Positions 38,843 through 48,909 of a DNA stretch of 64,000 nt are shown one piece after another; within the stretch, counting starts at the first letter, position 1; every line of letters begins with the position of its first letter. The stretch comes from Dehalococcoidia bacterium (lineage in GTDB: Bacteria; Chloroflexota; Dehalococcoidia; Lucifugimonadales; SHYT01), in NCBI GenBank assembly GCA_009693055.1, contig SHYA01000001.1:248001-312000 (forward strand), read 5' to 3'. The notes under the pieces are model-generated. The model worked only from the letters and a program-made list of their open reading frames with translations, ran no database searches and had not been told where the DNA came from. Made by a program: the position numbers and the translations under genes.

Positions 38843-39712
38843 TCATTGCACCACGCACAATCGGGTGCTCTGCTCGACATGCCGTCGTAGGGCCAGAGAG
38901 GGCGGGAAGTCCGCGTAGGCGATGCGCTTGAGCGTGAGTCCTCTGGCGGGCAGCGTCAGCGCGGACTGCTTCCGTTGCGGTCCGTCCACCAGGGCCGCGA
39001 ACTCCGCGTGGGTCATGCGGCCCAGCCCCACGTGGACCAAGGCCCCCGCCGTCCTGCGCACCTGGTGCGGCAGGAACGCGTTGGCCTCCAGGACGATGCT
39101 CACGAGGTGCTCATGGCGCTGCACCTGTGCGGTGAACACGTGGCGTACGGTCGGCTTGTGGCGCGCGTACTCCGCCGTGGTGAACGCGAAAAGGTCGTGT
39201 TCGCCCTCCAGCGTCCGTGCCGCGCGGTCCATAGCCACCTCGTCCAGCCCACGCATGGCCAGCGGGATGTGGTGCGCCGTCCTGCGGCGCAGCGGCGACG
39301 GGTAAGGGCCGTTCCAGATGGCGTACTCGTACACGCGGCTAAGGGCGTGCCTGCGCGGGTTGAACTCCCCGGGTGCTTCCCACGCCTCGCGCACCTTGAT
39401 GTCATCCGGCAGGTGAAAGTTCAGCGCAGCGCGCAGCACGTCCGTAGGGTACGCTTTGGTCGCCCAGAAGGTGACCACTTGCTCCTCAGCGTGGACGCCG
39501 GAGTCGGTGCGGCTTGCGCCCCACGTCTTCATCGGCGTCTCGTACAGCCGCTCAAGCGCCCGTTGCAGCTCTCCCTGGATGGAGGGCTTCCCGAACTGGA
39601 CCTGGAAGCCCTGATAGGCCGTGCCTTCGTACTCCAAGACCAGCGCGATCTTTCTGGCGCCTGGTAAGGCCAGGCTTGGAGAGGCGGCTCCGGGTCCATA
39701 CGTGCCGGTCAT
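38843..39712 (-). CDS. truA: tRNA pseudouridine synthase A
   Basis: LEYEGTAYQGFQVQ, RTDSGVHAEEQVV, FLPHQVRRTAGALVHVGLG. Confidence 0.95.
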   Translation of the reverse strand: MTGTYGPGAASPSLALPGARKIALVLEYEGTAYQGFQVQFGKPSIQGELQRALERLYETPMKTWGASRTDSGVHAEEQVVTFWATKAYPTDVLRAALNFHLPDDIKVREAWEAPGEFNPRRHALSRVYEYAIWNGPYPSPLRRRTAHHIPLAMRGLDEVAMDRAARTLEGEHDLFAFTTAEYARHKPTVRHVFTAQVQRHEHLVSIVLEANAFLPHQVRRTAGALVHVGLGRMTHAEFAALVDGPQRKQSALTLPARGLTLKRIAYADFPPSLALRRHVEQSTRLCVVQ

Positions 39713-39717
39713 CAGGA

Positions 39718-40116
39718 TCAGTCCACCAGCTGCAGCATCGCGATCGGCGCGGCGTCGCCGGGACGATAGCCAAGCTTCAGCAGGCGGACGTAGCCGCCCG
39801 GCCGATCCTTGAAGCGCGGCGCCAGCTCGCCGAACACCTTTTGGACGACTTCGTGGTCGGGTAAGAAGGCGTAGGCCTGGCGGCGAAGGTGCACTGCCTT
39901 GGCCTTGCTCTCCGGGGTCTCACCGGCCTGCAAAGCGGCCTGGGCGCGTTTGCCCAGGGTGATGAGCTGCTCCGCGATGGGCTTGACCGCCTTCGCCTTT
40001 GGCACGGTGGTGGTGATGCGTTCGTGCAGCACGAGCGACCTGACCTGGGACCGGAAAAGCGCCTGGCGCTGCGCCGTGGTCCGGCTAAGTTTGAAGGTAG
40101 ACTTTTGGTGCCGCAC
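39718..40116 (-). CDS. rplQ: 50S ribosomal protein L17
   Basis: GTG start; VRHQKSTFKLSRTTAQRQALFRSQVRSLVLHERITTTVPKAKAVKP. Confidence 0.95.
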   Translation of the reverse strand: MRHQKSTFKLSRTTAQRQALFRSQVRSLVLHERITTTVPKAKAVKPIAEQLITLGKRAQAALQAGETPESKAKAVHLRRQAYAFLPDHEVVQKVFGELAPRFKDRPGGYVRLLKLGYRPGDAAPIAMLQLVD

Positions 40117-40118
40117 GG

Positions 40119-41141
40119 CTACCCCCCCCCCGCCGCTTCCGCAGCGGGAGCCTCGACCCCCGCAGGCAGCGGCAGGCCGCGTTCGCGCAGACGGTTCACC
40201 AGCTCGGTCAGCGACTTCTCGCCAAAGTTTCGGATGTGCTCCAGGTCTTCTTTCGAGCGCTCCAACAGCTCGCCCACCTTGTTGATGCCTGAGCGCTTGA
40301 GGCAGTTGAACGTGCGGGAAGAGAGCTCCAGTTTCTCGACCGGCATATTGAAGGCTTCCGGACTCAAGAAGGCGGCAACGCCGGAGATCACGGGAGGCGC
40401 TTCTTGCACTCCAGCTCGTTTCAAGAGCGCGAGGTGGTCCACCAGGATGGAAGACGCCTTTTGGACCGCGTCGGTCGGTGTTATCGTGCCGTCGGTCCAC
40501 ACCTCAAGGACCAGGCGGTCGTAGTCCGTCACCTGGCCCACCCGGGTGCGCTCCACGGCGAAGTTGATTTTCCTGACTGGGGAGAAGATGGCGTCCACCT
40601 GGAGCGTCCCTATGGGCAGATTCTCCCCATGCTGGGCGGGCACGTACCCCTTGCCCAGCTCAACGTTAAACTCCACGCGCAGCTTCCCCTGCGCAGAGTC
40701 CAGCGACGCGAGGTGGAGCTCGGGGTTCACGATCTCAAACTCCGGCGGCACGATGATGTCTCCCGCGGTCACGTCGCCCGGGCCAACGGCGTTGAGCTGT
40801 AACCGCCCCGGCATTTCGGCGAGGGGGCGCAGCCGGACCGCCTTCACGTTCTGGAGGAACTCCAACACGTCCTCCTTCATGTGGGGCAGGGTGGAGTACT
40901 CGTTCAGCACGCCTTCTATGCGGACCCACGTGACCGCGGCGCCTTCAAGGGAGCTGAGTAGCACGCGGCGCAACGGATTCCCAATGGTGACCGCGAACCC
41001 GCGAGGGAGCGGCTCCAACGTGAATTTGCCGTAGGTTGCCGTGGTCTCCACGGTGTCGAGCTTAGGCGCAAGCTCGTCCGCGGCCTTAACGTCCGGGTCG
41101 CTGGGCAGCACGATAACCGATTCAACCATGGACTTAGTCAC
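40119..41141 (-). CDS. rpoA: RNA polymerase alpha subunit
   Basis: FTLEPLPRGFAVTIGNPLRRVLLSSLEGAAVT; alpha-CTD LSSRTFNCLKRSGINKVGELLERSKEDLEHIRNFGEKSLTEL. Confidence 0.97.
   Translation of the reverse strand: MTKSMVESVIVLPSDPDVKAADELAPKLDTVETTATYGKFTLEPLPRGFAVTIGNPLRRVLLSSLEGAAVTWVRIEGVLNEYSTLPHMKEDVLEFLQNVKAVRLRPLAEMPGRLQLNAVGPGDVTAGDIIVPPEFEIVNPELHLASLDSAQGKLRVEFNVELGKGYVPAQHGENLPIGTLQVDAIFSPVRKINFAVERTRVGQVTDYDRLVLEVWTDGTITPTDAVQKASSILVDHLALLKRAGVQEAPPVISGVAAFLSPEAFNMPVEKLELSSRTFNCLKRSGINKVGELLERSKEDLEHIRNFGEKSLTELVNRLRERGLPLPAGVEAPAAEAAGGG
40122..40131. repeat. 10-bp C tract (G tract on coding strand) immediately before the rpoA stop
   Basis: ...GCG GCG GGG GGG GGG TAG CC GTG(rplQ). Confidence 0.85.
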
Positions 41142-41170
41142 CCCCCGTATGCGCAGGCGTTCTGGGCACG

Positions 41171-41797
41171 TTAGCGCGTATAGTGCTCCACAATGAGCCG
41201 CGCATCCATTTTGATGTCAGAATCTTCCGGCCTTGGCAAGCTGAGCACTTTGCCTTCAAGCGCAGCGGCGTCGCGGCTCAACCAGCCGGGCACCGTCTGC
41301 TTGGAGCCTTCTGCCAGCTTAGCCTTGGCAAAGGGCTTCTCCTTAGAGGCAGGCCGCCACGTCACGGTGTCGCCCGCCTTGACGAAGAAGGAGGGGATGT
41401 CTACCTTGCGCCCGTTCACCAGCATGTGTCCGTGTAGAACAAGCTGCCGGCCCTGGGCGCGTGAGTCGGAAAAGCCGAGCCGGAAGACCACGTTGTCCAG
41501 CCGGCGCTCAAGGAGCTGGAACAGGTACTGGCCGGTCACGCCCGGCTGCTTCTCCGCCATGTCCACGTACCGGGCGAACTGGCGCTCCATGATTCCGAAG
41601 GTGTAGCGGAGCTTCTGCTTCTCACGCTGTCGGATGCCGAACTCGGAGAGGCGGCGGCGCGTTGGGCGCTGGGAGCCGGGCGCCCGCCGATGCTTTTCTA
41701 TGGCGCAGTGCGGCGTGTAGCACCGCGCGCCCTTGAGAAACAGCTTTTCCCCAACCTGGCGGCAAAGGCGGCAAACTGGTCCGGTATAGCGTCCCAT
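41171..41797 (-). CDS. rpsD: 30S ribosomal protein S4
   Basis: LRYTFGIMERQFARYVDMAEKQPGVTGQYLFQLLERRLDNVVFRLGF. Confidence 0.97.
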   Translation of the reverse strand: MGRYTGPVCRLCRQVGEKLFLKGARCYTPHCAIEKHRRAPGSQRPTRRRLSEFGIRQREKQKLRYTFGIMERQFARYVDMAEKQPGVTGQYLFQLLERRLDNVVFRLGFSDSRAQGRQLVLHGHMLVNGRKVDIPSFFVKAGDTVTWRPASKEKPFAKAKLAEGSKQTVPGWLSRDAAALEGKVLSLPRPEDSDIKMDARLIVEHYTR

Positions 41798-41811
41798 GAA
41801 CCCTCTCTCTG

Positions 41812-42198
41812 CTAGACGCGCCTGCGCTTGGGCGGGCGGCAGCCATTATGCGGAATGGGCGTAACGTCCTTGATGCCGGTAACGATCAGCCCGACAGCCT
41901 GCAAGGAGCGGATGGCGGCCTCCCGCCCCGGGCCCGGGCCACGCACGTACACTTCCACCTGCCGGAGTCCCACCTCTTGGCCCTTTCGCGCGGTGCTCTC
42001 CGCAGCGCGTTGCGCGGAGAAGGCCGTCCCCTTGCGGGAGCCCTTGAACCCCTGCGCGCCGGCGCTGTTCCAAGCGATAACGTTTCCTTGCAGATCGGTG
42101 AGGGTGACCATCGTGTTGTTGAACGTGGACTGGATGTACATCCTGCCCACGGGCACCATCTTGCGGGCCCGCTTGCCTGCTCCTCTGCGTGGTGGCAT
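41812..42198 (-). CDS. rpsK: 30S ribosomal protein S11
   Basis: [42 protein letters not shown]. Confidence 0.97.
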   Translation of the reverse strand: MPPRRGAGKRARKMVPVGRMYIQSTFNNTMVTLTDLQGNVIAWNSAGAQGFKGSRKGTAFSAQRAAESTARKGQEVGLRQVEVYVRGPGPGREAAIRSLQAVGLIVTGIKDVTPIPHNGCRPPKRRRV

Positions 42199-42249
42199 CT
42201 TCGCTTCTCTCCATCTGAACGATTTGCGGGGCGGCTGGTGTGGCCGCCG

Positions 42250-42630
42250 CTACTTCTTGGCGGCGGCGCGCGACCTGCCGGCTACGGTCTTGCGAGGGCC
42301 TTTGCGTCCCCGCGCGTTGGAGCGGGTCCGCTGGCCGTGGACCGGCAACCCGCGGCTGTGCCGGATCCCCTGGTAGCTCCGGATTTCAATCTTGCGGCGG
42401 ATGTTCATCTGCACCTCGCGCCGCAAATCCCCCTCGATTTTGAACTTCGCGATGATCTCGCGCAGCCGGGCCAAGTGCTCGTCGGACACCTCGCGCATCT
42501 TGGGGTTTCCCTGAATCCCCGCCTCGCGAGCCACGACCAGCGCCCTCGTCGGCCCGATGCCGAACAGGTACCGCAGCGCTATCGCCACGCGCTTGTTGTC
42601 TGGAAGGTTGATGCCCGCTATAATCGCCAT
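42250..42630 (-). CDS. rpsM: 30S ribosomal protein S13
   Basis: MAIIAGINLPDNKRVAIALRYLFGIG, SYQGIRHSRGLPVHGQRTRSNARGRKGP. Confidence 0.97.
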   Translation of the reverse strand: MAIIAGINLPDNKRVAIALRYLFGIGPTRALVVAREAGIQGNPKMREVSDEHLARLREIIAKFKIEGDLRREVQMNIRRKIEIRSYQGIRHSRGLPVHGQRTRSNARGRKGPRKTVAGRSRAAAKK

Positions 42631-42635
42631 CGCCG

Positions 42636-42749
42636 CTATCCTTGCCGTTGCTTGTGCTTTGGGTTGCTGCAGACCACCCGGACCACGCCGTGGCGCCGGA
42701 TGACCTGGCACTTTTGACAGCGCCGTTTAACCGATGGGGTAACCTCCAT
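42636..42749 (-). CDS. rpmJ: 50S ribosomal protein L36 (not in the ORF track)
   Basis: Own translation: [37 protein letters not shown]. Confidence 0.96.
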   Translation of the reverse strand: MEVTPSVKRRCQKCQVIRRHGVVRVVCSNPKHKQRQG

Positions 42750-42781
42750 TAATCCTCCTGGGCCAGCCACCTGCGCCGACG

Positions 42782-43003
42782 TTACCGGAAGCGGTAGGTC
42801 ACTCGTCCCCGTGCAAGGTCGTAGGGGGAGAGCTCCACCAGCACGCGGTCACCGGGCAGCACGCGGATAAAGTGCATTCTGATTTTCCCCGAGGCGTGGG
42901 CCAACACCATGTGGCCGTTCGCCAGCTTCACCTTGAACATGGCGTTGGGAAGCGACTCCTCCACAACTCCTTCTACCTCAATGGTATCTTCCTTCTTCGC
43001 CAT
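42782..43003 (-). CDS. infA: Translation initiation factor IF-1
   Basis: [63 protein letters not shown]. Confidence 0.97.
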   Translation of the reverse strand: MAKKEDTIEVEGVVEESLPNAMFKVKLANGHMVLAHASGKIRMHFIRVLPGDRVLVELSPYDLARGRVTYRFR

Positions 43004-43011
43004 GCGGCTGG

Positions 43012-43842
43012 TCACACCTCCTCGCGAGCCGTCAGGACCTGAGGCCCTTCCGGTGAGATGTGCACCGTGTGTTCAAAGTGCGCGGAGAGGCTGCCGTCCT
43101 TGGTGACGACGGTCCAGTTGTCGCCCAGCAGCCGGGTCTCCCATCCGCCGATGTTGAGCATGGGCTCAATGGCGATGGTCATGGACGGCTGCAGCACCAA
43201 ACCCTGGCCTGGGGTGCCGAAGTTGGGCACGTTGGGGTCCTCGTGGAGGGCCCGTCCGATGCCGTGTCCAACGTATTCGCGCACCACGGAGAAACCGTGC
43301 GCTTCCGCCACGGACTGGACCGCGTAGCCGACGTCGCCCAGACGGGCGCCGGGCCGTGCGGCCTTCACGCCGGCCTCAAGCGCAAGCCGCGTGGTCTCCA
43401 CGAGCTCGCGGACCCGCGGGGGCGCCTCGCCGACGCACACGCTGACGGCGGAATCGCCATAGAAGCCGTCCACTACCGCGCCGACGTCCAGCTTGAGAAC
43501 GTCGCCCTCTCGCACGAGCCGTTTCCCGGGGATGCCGTGCACAATCTCCTCGTTGAGCGAGGTGCAGATGGTGGCGGGAAAGCCCCGATAGCCCAGGAAT
43601 GCCGGCTGGCCCCCCAGCCGCTTAATCTCGGCGGCGGCCAGCTCGTCCAGGTCGCGGGTGGACATGCCGGGCTTGACCGCGGCGAGCAGCGACGAGATGG
43701 TTTTCCCCACCACCCGTCCCGCCTGCCGCATGGCCTGGAGCTCCCTGGCTGACTTGAGGGTCACGCCAACGGGGCGCGCCGCCGCCGGTCTGGCGTCGTC
43801 GCGCTTGAACAATCGTTTGACGGCGGTATTACTCCGGGACAA
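43012..43842 (-). CDS. map: Methionine aminopeptidase type I
   Basis: [52 protein letters not shown]. Confidence 0.96.
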   Translation of the reverse strand: MSRSNTAVKRLFKRDDARPAAARPVGVTLKSARELQAMRQAGRVVGKTISSLLAAVKPGMSTRDLDELAAAEIKRLGGQPAFLGYRGFPATICTSLNEEIVHGIPGKRLVREGDVLKLDVGAVVDGFYGDSAVSVCVGEAPPRVRELVETTRLALEAGVKAARPGARLGDVGYAVQSVAEAHGFSVVREYVGHGIGRALHEDPNVPNFGTPGQGLVLQPSMTIAIEPMLNIGGWETRLLGDNWTVVTKDGSLSAHFEHTVHISPEGPQVLTAREEV

Positions 43843-43938
43843 TGCACCCTCACTACACAGCAGCCATGCGGCGCTCTTCGCAGCGGCAGAAGCTGTATTC
43901 TACCATGTTTCCGCAGCCAAAGCAGCCGGAGGCCTCGG

Positions 43939-44577
43939 CTATCGGGCCAGCTTGGAGAGGACCTCCTCCTGGACCTTCTGAATGCTCTGCTTGCCGTCCA
44001 CCTGGCGCAGCACGCCCTTGCGCCGGTAGTACGCCACCAGCGGCGCGGTCTGCCGTTCGTACACCTCTACCCGCTTGCGGACCGGCTCGGGCTTGTCGTC
44101 GTCGCGCTGGAACAGCTCACCGCCGCACAGGTCGCAGCGGCCCGGCGCCTTGGGCGGGTTGGTGACCTGATGGTAGGGGGTCTGGCAGGAGCGGCACGTC
44201 AGCCTGCCGGTGAGCCTGTGCACCAACTCGTCCGCCGGCACCGCGATGTTCAGGGCCAACTGCACGCCGCGCGGCGCAAGCGCCTTGTCCAGCGCCTCCG
44301 CCTGCTCGCCCGTGCGCGGGAAGCCGTCCAGCAAGAACCCCCGCTGGCAGTCGTCCCGGCGCAGGCGCTTAAGCACCATGTTGATCACGACCTGGTCCGG
44401 CACCAGCAGCCCCTTCTCCATGTAGCTGCCGGCTTGCTTCCCGAGGGGGGTGCCCGAAGCGCGGTGCTCGCGGAGGAGGTTGCCGGAGGCGATGTGCGGC
44501 ACGCCCAGATGCCCGGCGATCGCCGCAGCCTGGGTGCCCTTTCCCGCACCCGGTGGTCCCATGAGCACGATGCGCAC
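43939..44577 (-). CDS. adk: Adenylate kinase (with zinc-type LID)
   Basis: MRIVLMGPPGAGKGTQA, FLLDGFPRTGEQAE, CRSCQTPYH...CDLCGGEL. Confidence 0.97.
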   Translation of the reverse strand: MRIVLMGPPGAGKGTQAAAIAGHLGVPHIASGNLLREHRASGTPLGKQAGSYMEKGLLVPDQVVINMVLKRLRRDDCQRGFLLDGFPRTGEQAEALDKALAPRGVQLALNIAVPADELVHRLTGRLTCRSCQTPYHQVTNPPKAPGRCDLCGGELFQRDDDKPEPVRKRVEVYERQTAPLVAYYRRKGVLRQVDGKQSIQKVQEEVLSKLAR

Positions 44578-44633
44578 CGTGTCCCCTCCGAAAAGCCGGG
44601 CTGACCGCGGAAGCGGTCAAGCCGCGCGTGGCG

Positions 44634-45992
44634 TCAGCGAATGAATCCCTGGTACCGGCGCATAAGGAGCTGCGCCTCAAGCTGGCGCATGGTGTCCAGC
44701 GCCACGCCCACGACGATGAGGAGCGCGGTGCTACTGAGCTGGATGGCCTGAATGCCCGTGACCTTGCTCGCGATGTACGGCGTTATCGCAATGAAGCCTA
44801 AGAACAGCGCGCCGCCCCACGTGATGCGGATGATGACGCGGCTCAGGTACTCCTCCGTCGGCCTGCCGGGGCGAATGCCGGGAATGAACCCGCCCTGTTT
44901 CTGCAGGTTCTCTCCGATGTGCATCTGGGAGAAGGTGACCAGGGTGTAGAAGAAGGCGAACGCGACCACAAGGAAAAAGAGGATGACCCAGTACACGATG
45001 CTGTCCAGGCCCAGCAGGTCAACCACGCCCTGGGCGAACCTGCTGACCGCTCCGGTCTCGCCAGGCACCACGAAGTAGCTGGCCAGCGCGGCCGGCAGGA
45101 TGAGTAAGGAGAAGGCGAAGATCAGCGGGATCATGCCGGCTGAGTTGACGCGCAGCGGGATGTACGATGTACCCGCCGCTCTGCGCACGGTGCCGCCTCG
45201 GAACACCGTCCTTCCGTACTGGACCGGGATCTTCCGCTGCGCCTCCGTGAAGATGACGATAAGCGCGATTACCAGCAACCCCGCGATGCACAGCAGAAAG
45301 AGACCGGATACGTTGGTTCGGGAGGCAAAGGCGTTGTTCACGATGCTCGGCAGGCCGGACACGATGCCGCCAAAGATGATGATGGAGATGCCGTTCCCGA
45401 TACCCCGTTCGGTGATCAGCTCGCCCAGCCATACCAGGAACATCGTGCCTGCCACCATGGCGACGATCATGGTGAACATGCCGGCGCTTCCGCCGCCAAA
45501 GATATCGTTGGCGCCCAGCACCCCCGCCCGCTGGAAGATCAGGATCTGGCCGTACCCTTGCAAGGCCGCAATGGGCACCGTGGCGTAGTGGGTAAGCTGG
45601 TTCAGGCGGCGCCGCCCGTACTCGCCCTCTTTGGAGAGGGCTTTGAGCTGGGGGAGAATGGGTACGAGGATCTGCAGGATGATGGACGCGGTGATGTACG
45701 GATAGACACCCAGGGCAGCCACGCTCAACTTGCGGAGTGAACCGCCGCTGAACAGGTCGAGGAAGCTGAGTAACGAGGTGAATCCGCCTTGGCCGGAAAA
45801 CAGGTTGTTCAGAGCGGTGTGGTCTATCCCAGGGACTGGTACGTGGGCCGCGAAGCGGAAGACGAGCAGCATAGCCAGGGTGAACAGGATGCGCGCCCGG
45901 AGCTCTGGGATGCGAAACGCATCCACCACCGCCTGAAGGAGTGGTGGGCGTGCCGCAGCCGCTTCCGCGCCCTCCCTGGACTGGACTGCCAC
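44634..45992 (-). CDS. secY: Preprotein translocase subunit SecY
   Basis: VPGIDHTALNNLF, YGQILIFQRAGVL, GIGNGISIIIFGGIVSGLPSIV, MIPLIFAFSLLILPA. Confidence 0.97.
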   Translation of the reverse strand: MAVQSREGAEAAAARPPLLQAVVDAFRIPELRARILFTLAMLLVFRFAAHVPVPGIDHTALNNLFSGQGGFTSLLSFLDLFSGGSLRKLSVAALGVYPYITASIILQILVPILPQLKALSKEGEYGRRRLNQLTHYATVPIAALQGYGQILIFQRAGVLGANDIFGGGSAGMFTMIVAMVAGTMFLVWLGELITERGIGNGISIIIFGGIVSGLPSIVNNAFASRTNVSGLFLLCIAGLLVIALIVIFTEAQRKIPVQYGRTVFRGGTVRRAAGTSYIPLRVNSAGMIPLIFAFSLLILPAALASYFVVPGETGAVSRFAQGVVDLLGLDSIVYWVILFFLVVAFAFFYTLVTFSQMHIGENLQKQGGFIPGIRPGRPTEEYLSRVIIRITWGGALFLGFIAITPYIASKVTGIQAIQLSSTALLIVVGVALDTMRQLEAQLLMRRYQGFIR

Positions 45993-46003
45993 GCTACCTC
46001 ATC

Positions 46004-46471
46004 CTACGCTGAGCGCTTCGGGAGAGGCAGTTCCACGGCGGAGCCGCCGGCCTCCTGGATTTTCTGCCGTGCCGAGGCGGAGAACCGGTGCGCGCTTACC
46101 TGAAGCGGTTTGGTGAGCGCGCCATCGGCCAGGACTTTGACGGGCGCCTTCCGGTCCTTCACGAGCCCCGCCTGAAAGAGCCAGTCCGGAGTCACCGGCT
46201 GGTCCGGCGCGGCCCTGCGGTCCAGCTCGCCCAGGTTCACGATGGCGTATTCGCGCCGGAAGTGGTTGGTGAATCCGCCTAGGGTGGGAGCGCGCTGTAC
46301 CAGAGGGAGCTGGTTCCCCTCAAAGCCGGGGTTCTGTTTGTTCTTCCGCGCCTGCTGCCCCTTGCGGCCCTTCCCGGAATAGCTGCCGCGCCCGCTACCG
46401 TCGCCGCGGCCGACCCGCCTGCGGTGCTTATGAGCGCCTGGGGGCGCTGGAATCTCGTGCTGTCTCACCAT
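46004..46471 (-). CDS. rplO: 50S ribosomal protein L15
   Basis: HKHRRRVGRGDGSGRGSYSGKGRKGQQARKN; GFEGNQLPLVQRAPTLGGFTNHFR. Confidence 0.96.
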   Translation of the reverse strand: MVRQHEIPAPPGAHKHRRRVGRGDGSGRGSYSGKGRKGQQARKNKQNPGFEGNQLPLVQRAPTLGGFTNHFRREYAIVNLGELDRRAAPDQPVTPDWLFQAGLVKDRKAPVKVLADGALTKPLQVSAHRFSASARQKIQEAGGSAVELPLPKRSA

Positions 46472-46504
46472 CGTAAAGCTCCGTTGTGGAATACCGTATG
46501 GCCC

Positions 46505-46741
46505 TTAGGCCTCTTTGGGCGCGTCCTGCAAACCATTCTGGCGATGCTCTGCCCCCGTTGTCAACGACACCTTCACCAGGTGGCGGACCGCCAGAATCAT
46601 CCCGCGCACGGCAGGGGTGTCCGGCAACTCCACCGTCTGGTTCAGCTTACGGAGGCCAAGGGAGCGCACGGTCTCCTGCTGCCTGCGGGGCTTGCCGCTG
46701 GCGCTCCGTGTCCAGGTGACTCTCAGGCGTGTCTCAGCCAC
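46505..46741 (-). CDS. rpmD: 50S ribosomal protein L30
   Basis: RLRVTWTRSASGKPRRQQETVRSLGLRKLNQTVELPDTPAVRGMILAVRHLVKV; GTG start inferred. Confidence 0.9.
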   Translation of the reverse strand: MAETRLRVTWTRSASGKPRRQQETVRSLGLRKLNQTVELPDTPAVRGMILAVRHLVKVSLTTGAEHRQNGLQDAPKEA

Positions 46742-47306
46742 GGCGTGTCCGGTCCTCACGCGGCCCGCTGCGGGCAACCGCCTCAGCTCCCAGGGGCTGT
46801 AACCGCTTGGCGACTTCCTCTTGCGGCGTTCGCAGGGACGCGAGCGCTTCCAGGGTGGCCTTGGCGAGGTTGACCCGGTTGGGGCTGCCTAGTGACTTCG
46901 TCAGGATATCCTTGACGCCTGCCAGCTCTACGACCGCACGGACCGTCGCGCCGGCCACAACGCCGGTGCCGGGGACCGCCGGCCGAAGCACCACGTGGGA
47001 GGCGTCAAAGCGCCCCTCAACGTCGTGCGGGATGGTGGACCCCTGCAGCGGGATGGTGATCATGCCCTTGCGGGCCGCCGCAACCGCTTTGCGGACCGCG
47101 TCCGGCACGGCGTCCGCCTTGCCCAGCCCGAGGCCGACGTGCCCCTCGCCATCGCCCAGCGCGGCCAGCGCGTTGAACCGCATGTGCTTGCCGCCCGCCG
47201 TCACCTTGGTGATACGGCGGATCATCACCACCCGCTCCGTGGCGTGGGTCACACGCTCAGGGTTCATCTTGGGCGCCCTCTCGTAAAGGGACTTCTTTCC
47301 GCTCAA
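46734..47306 (-). CDS. rpsE: 30S ribosomal protein S5
   Basis: [50 protein letters not shown]. Confidence 0.97.
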   Translation of the reverse strand: MSGKKSLYERAPKMNPERVTHATERVVMIRRITKVTAGGKHMRFNALAALGDGEGHVGLGLGKADAVPDAVRKAVAAARKGMITIPLQGSTIPHDVEGRFDASHVVLRPAVPGTGVVAGATVRAVVELAGVKDILTKSLGSPNRVNLAKATLEALASLRTPQEEVAKRLQPLGAEAVARSGPREDRTRRG

Positions 47307-47698
47307 AAGCGTAACCCTCCTTGGCGCGCCGCTTCGGCAAGGGCCTTGACGCGTCCGTGGTACTGGAAACCGCCGCGGTCAAACACGACGGCCTCTATGC
47401 CGTGCTCCTTTGCCCGCTTGGCCACCAGCGTGCCGACCGCGGTCGCCATGTCGGATTTGTTCTTGCCCTTTGCTCCCGCGCGCAGCTCTTCATCCAGGTC
47501 TGAGGCCTGCACGAGGGTCTTACCCGCCTCGTCGTCGATCACCTGCGCATAGATGTGCTGCAGGCTCCGGAACACGGCGAGCCGGGGCCGCGTGGCCAGT
47601 CCCGTGACCTTGCGGCGGACGCGCAGGTGCCGTCGCAGCCTCCGCTTGAGGGAGACATGTAGCTTGCCGACTCGCTTCGTGGCGCTGATGCTGCTCAT
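47303..47698 (-). CDS. rplR: 50S ribosomal protein L18
   Basis: [52 protein letters not shown]. Confidence 0.97.
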   Translation of the reverse strand: MSSISATKRVGKLHVSLKRRLRRHLRVRRKVTGLATRPRLAVFRSLQHIYAQVIDDEAGKTLVQASDLDEELRAGAKGKNKSDMATAVGTLVAKRAKEHGIEAVVFDRGGFQYHGRVKALAEAARQGGLRF

Positions 47699-47712
47699 CG
47701 TTTGTTCACCGT

Positions 47713-48261
47713 CTACTGCTTGCGGGCCGCGGCCTTGCCCGGCTTGAGGCGCAACACCTCGCCCGCGTACCGCACGCCCTTGCCCTTATAGCTGTCCGGC
47801 GGCCGCAGGGCCCGCAGTTGGGCCGCGACCTGCCCGACCTGCTGCTTGTCGCACCCGGTCACCGAGAGCTTGGTGGTGCCGGCAATCGCCACCTTGATGC
47901 CGGCAGGCGCCTTGAACAGCACCGGGTGGCTGTACCCGAGCAGGAAGGTGAGGTTGTCTCCAGCGCTCGACACCCGGTAGCCGGTGCCGGTGATCTCCAG
48001 GTCCTTTTGGTACCCCTTGGTCACGCCCAACACCATGTTGTTGATCAGCGCGCGGGTGAGACCGTGGAGGCTCCGTTCCAGCTTGGTTTCTCCCGAGCGC
48101 TGGACGGTGACGTGGCCGTCGGTGACCTGAACGTTCATTTCCGGCCGGAAGCGGGCGGTCAGGGTGCCCAGAGGGCCTGTGACCGTCACCTGGTTGTCCG
48201 GCCCCACCTCCGTTTTGACCTTCGGAGGGAGGACGACGGGGAGCTTACCGATGTGCGACAT
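47713..48261 (-). CDS. rplF: 50S ribosomal protein L6
   Basis: [64 protein letters not shown]. Confidence 0.97.
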   Translation of the reverse strand: MSHIGKLPVVLPPKVKTEVGPDNQVTVTGPLGTLTARFRPEMNVQVTDGHVTVQRSGETKLERSLHGLTRALINNMVLGVTKGYQKDLEITGTGYRVSSAGDNLTFLLGYSHPVLFKAPAGIKVAIAGTTKLSVTGCDKQQVGQVAAQLRALRPPDSYKGKGVRYAGEVLRLKPGKAAARKQ

Positions 48262-48267
48262 ACCGGC

Positions 48268-48669
48268 TCACCATACCTTACAGAGGATCTCGCCGCCAAC
48301 ACCCTTGGCGCGGGCCTCCCGGCCGGTCATGATGCCCTGAGGCGTGGAAATGATGGTCATTCCCAGGCCGCCCTTCACTCTGGGGATCTCCCCCTTGCCC
48401 ACGTAGATCCGGCACCCTGGGCTGCTCACGCGCTCCAGGCCACGGAACGCGGCGGCCTTCTGCTCGTCGTAGCGAAGGGTTATTTTGAGCGACTTGGTGG
48501 GCTTGTTCGGCACAAGCTCCACGTCGCGCACAAACCCTTCGGCCTTTAGGATCTGCGCGACCGCGAGCCGGAGGCTGGACGCAGGGAGCATCAACATGCC
48601 CTGACGCCCGGCCGCGGCGTTCCTGATGCGCGTCAGCATGTCCGCTAGGGGGTCTGTTACACCGCTCAT
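48268..48669 (-). CDS. rpsH: 30S ribosomal protein S8
   Basis: DPLADMLTRIRNA, SSPGCRIYVGKGEIPRVKGGLGMTIISTPQGIMTGREARAKGVGGEILCKVW. Confidence 0.97.
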   Translation of the reverse strand: MSGVTDPLADMLTRIRNAAAGRQGMLMLPASSLRLAVAQILKAEGFVRDVELVPNKPTKSLKITLRYDEQKAAAFRGLERVSSPGCRIYVGKGEIPRVKGGLGMTIISTPQGIMTGREARAKGVGGEILCKVW

Positions 48670-48676
48670 ACGCTCC

Positions 48677-48886
48677 TCACCAACTCGCCTTGCGTACGCC
48701 CGGGATCTGGCCTTTCAGCGCCAAGCCGCGGAAGCAGATCCTGCACAGCCCAAAGTGCCGGATATAGCCACGAGGCCGCCCGCACAGGTAGCACCGGCTC
48801 CGGAATTTGGCCTTGTGCTCCAGCGCCTTGTGCTCCAGCTTGATCAGTTGGCTCTGCCACTTGACGACCTTGGCGTTTCTGGCCAC
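48677..48886 (-). CDS. rpsN: 30S ribosomal protein S14 type Z
   Basis: [41 protein letters not shown]. Confidence 0.96.
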   Translation of the reverse strand: MARNAKVVKWQSQLIKLEHKALEHKAKFRSRCYLCGRPRGYIRHFGLCRICFRGLALKGQIPGVRKASW

Positions 48887-48909
48887 CGTAGTCCTCTTTC
48901 TGCGTCCGC

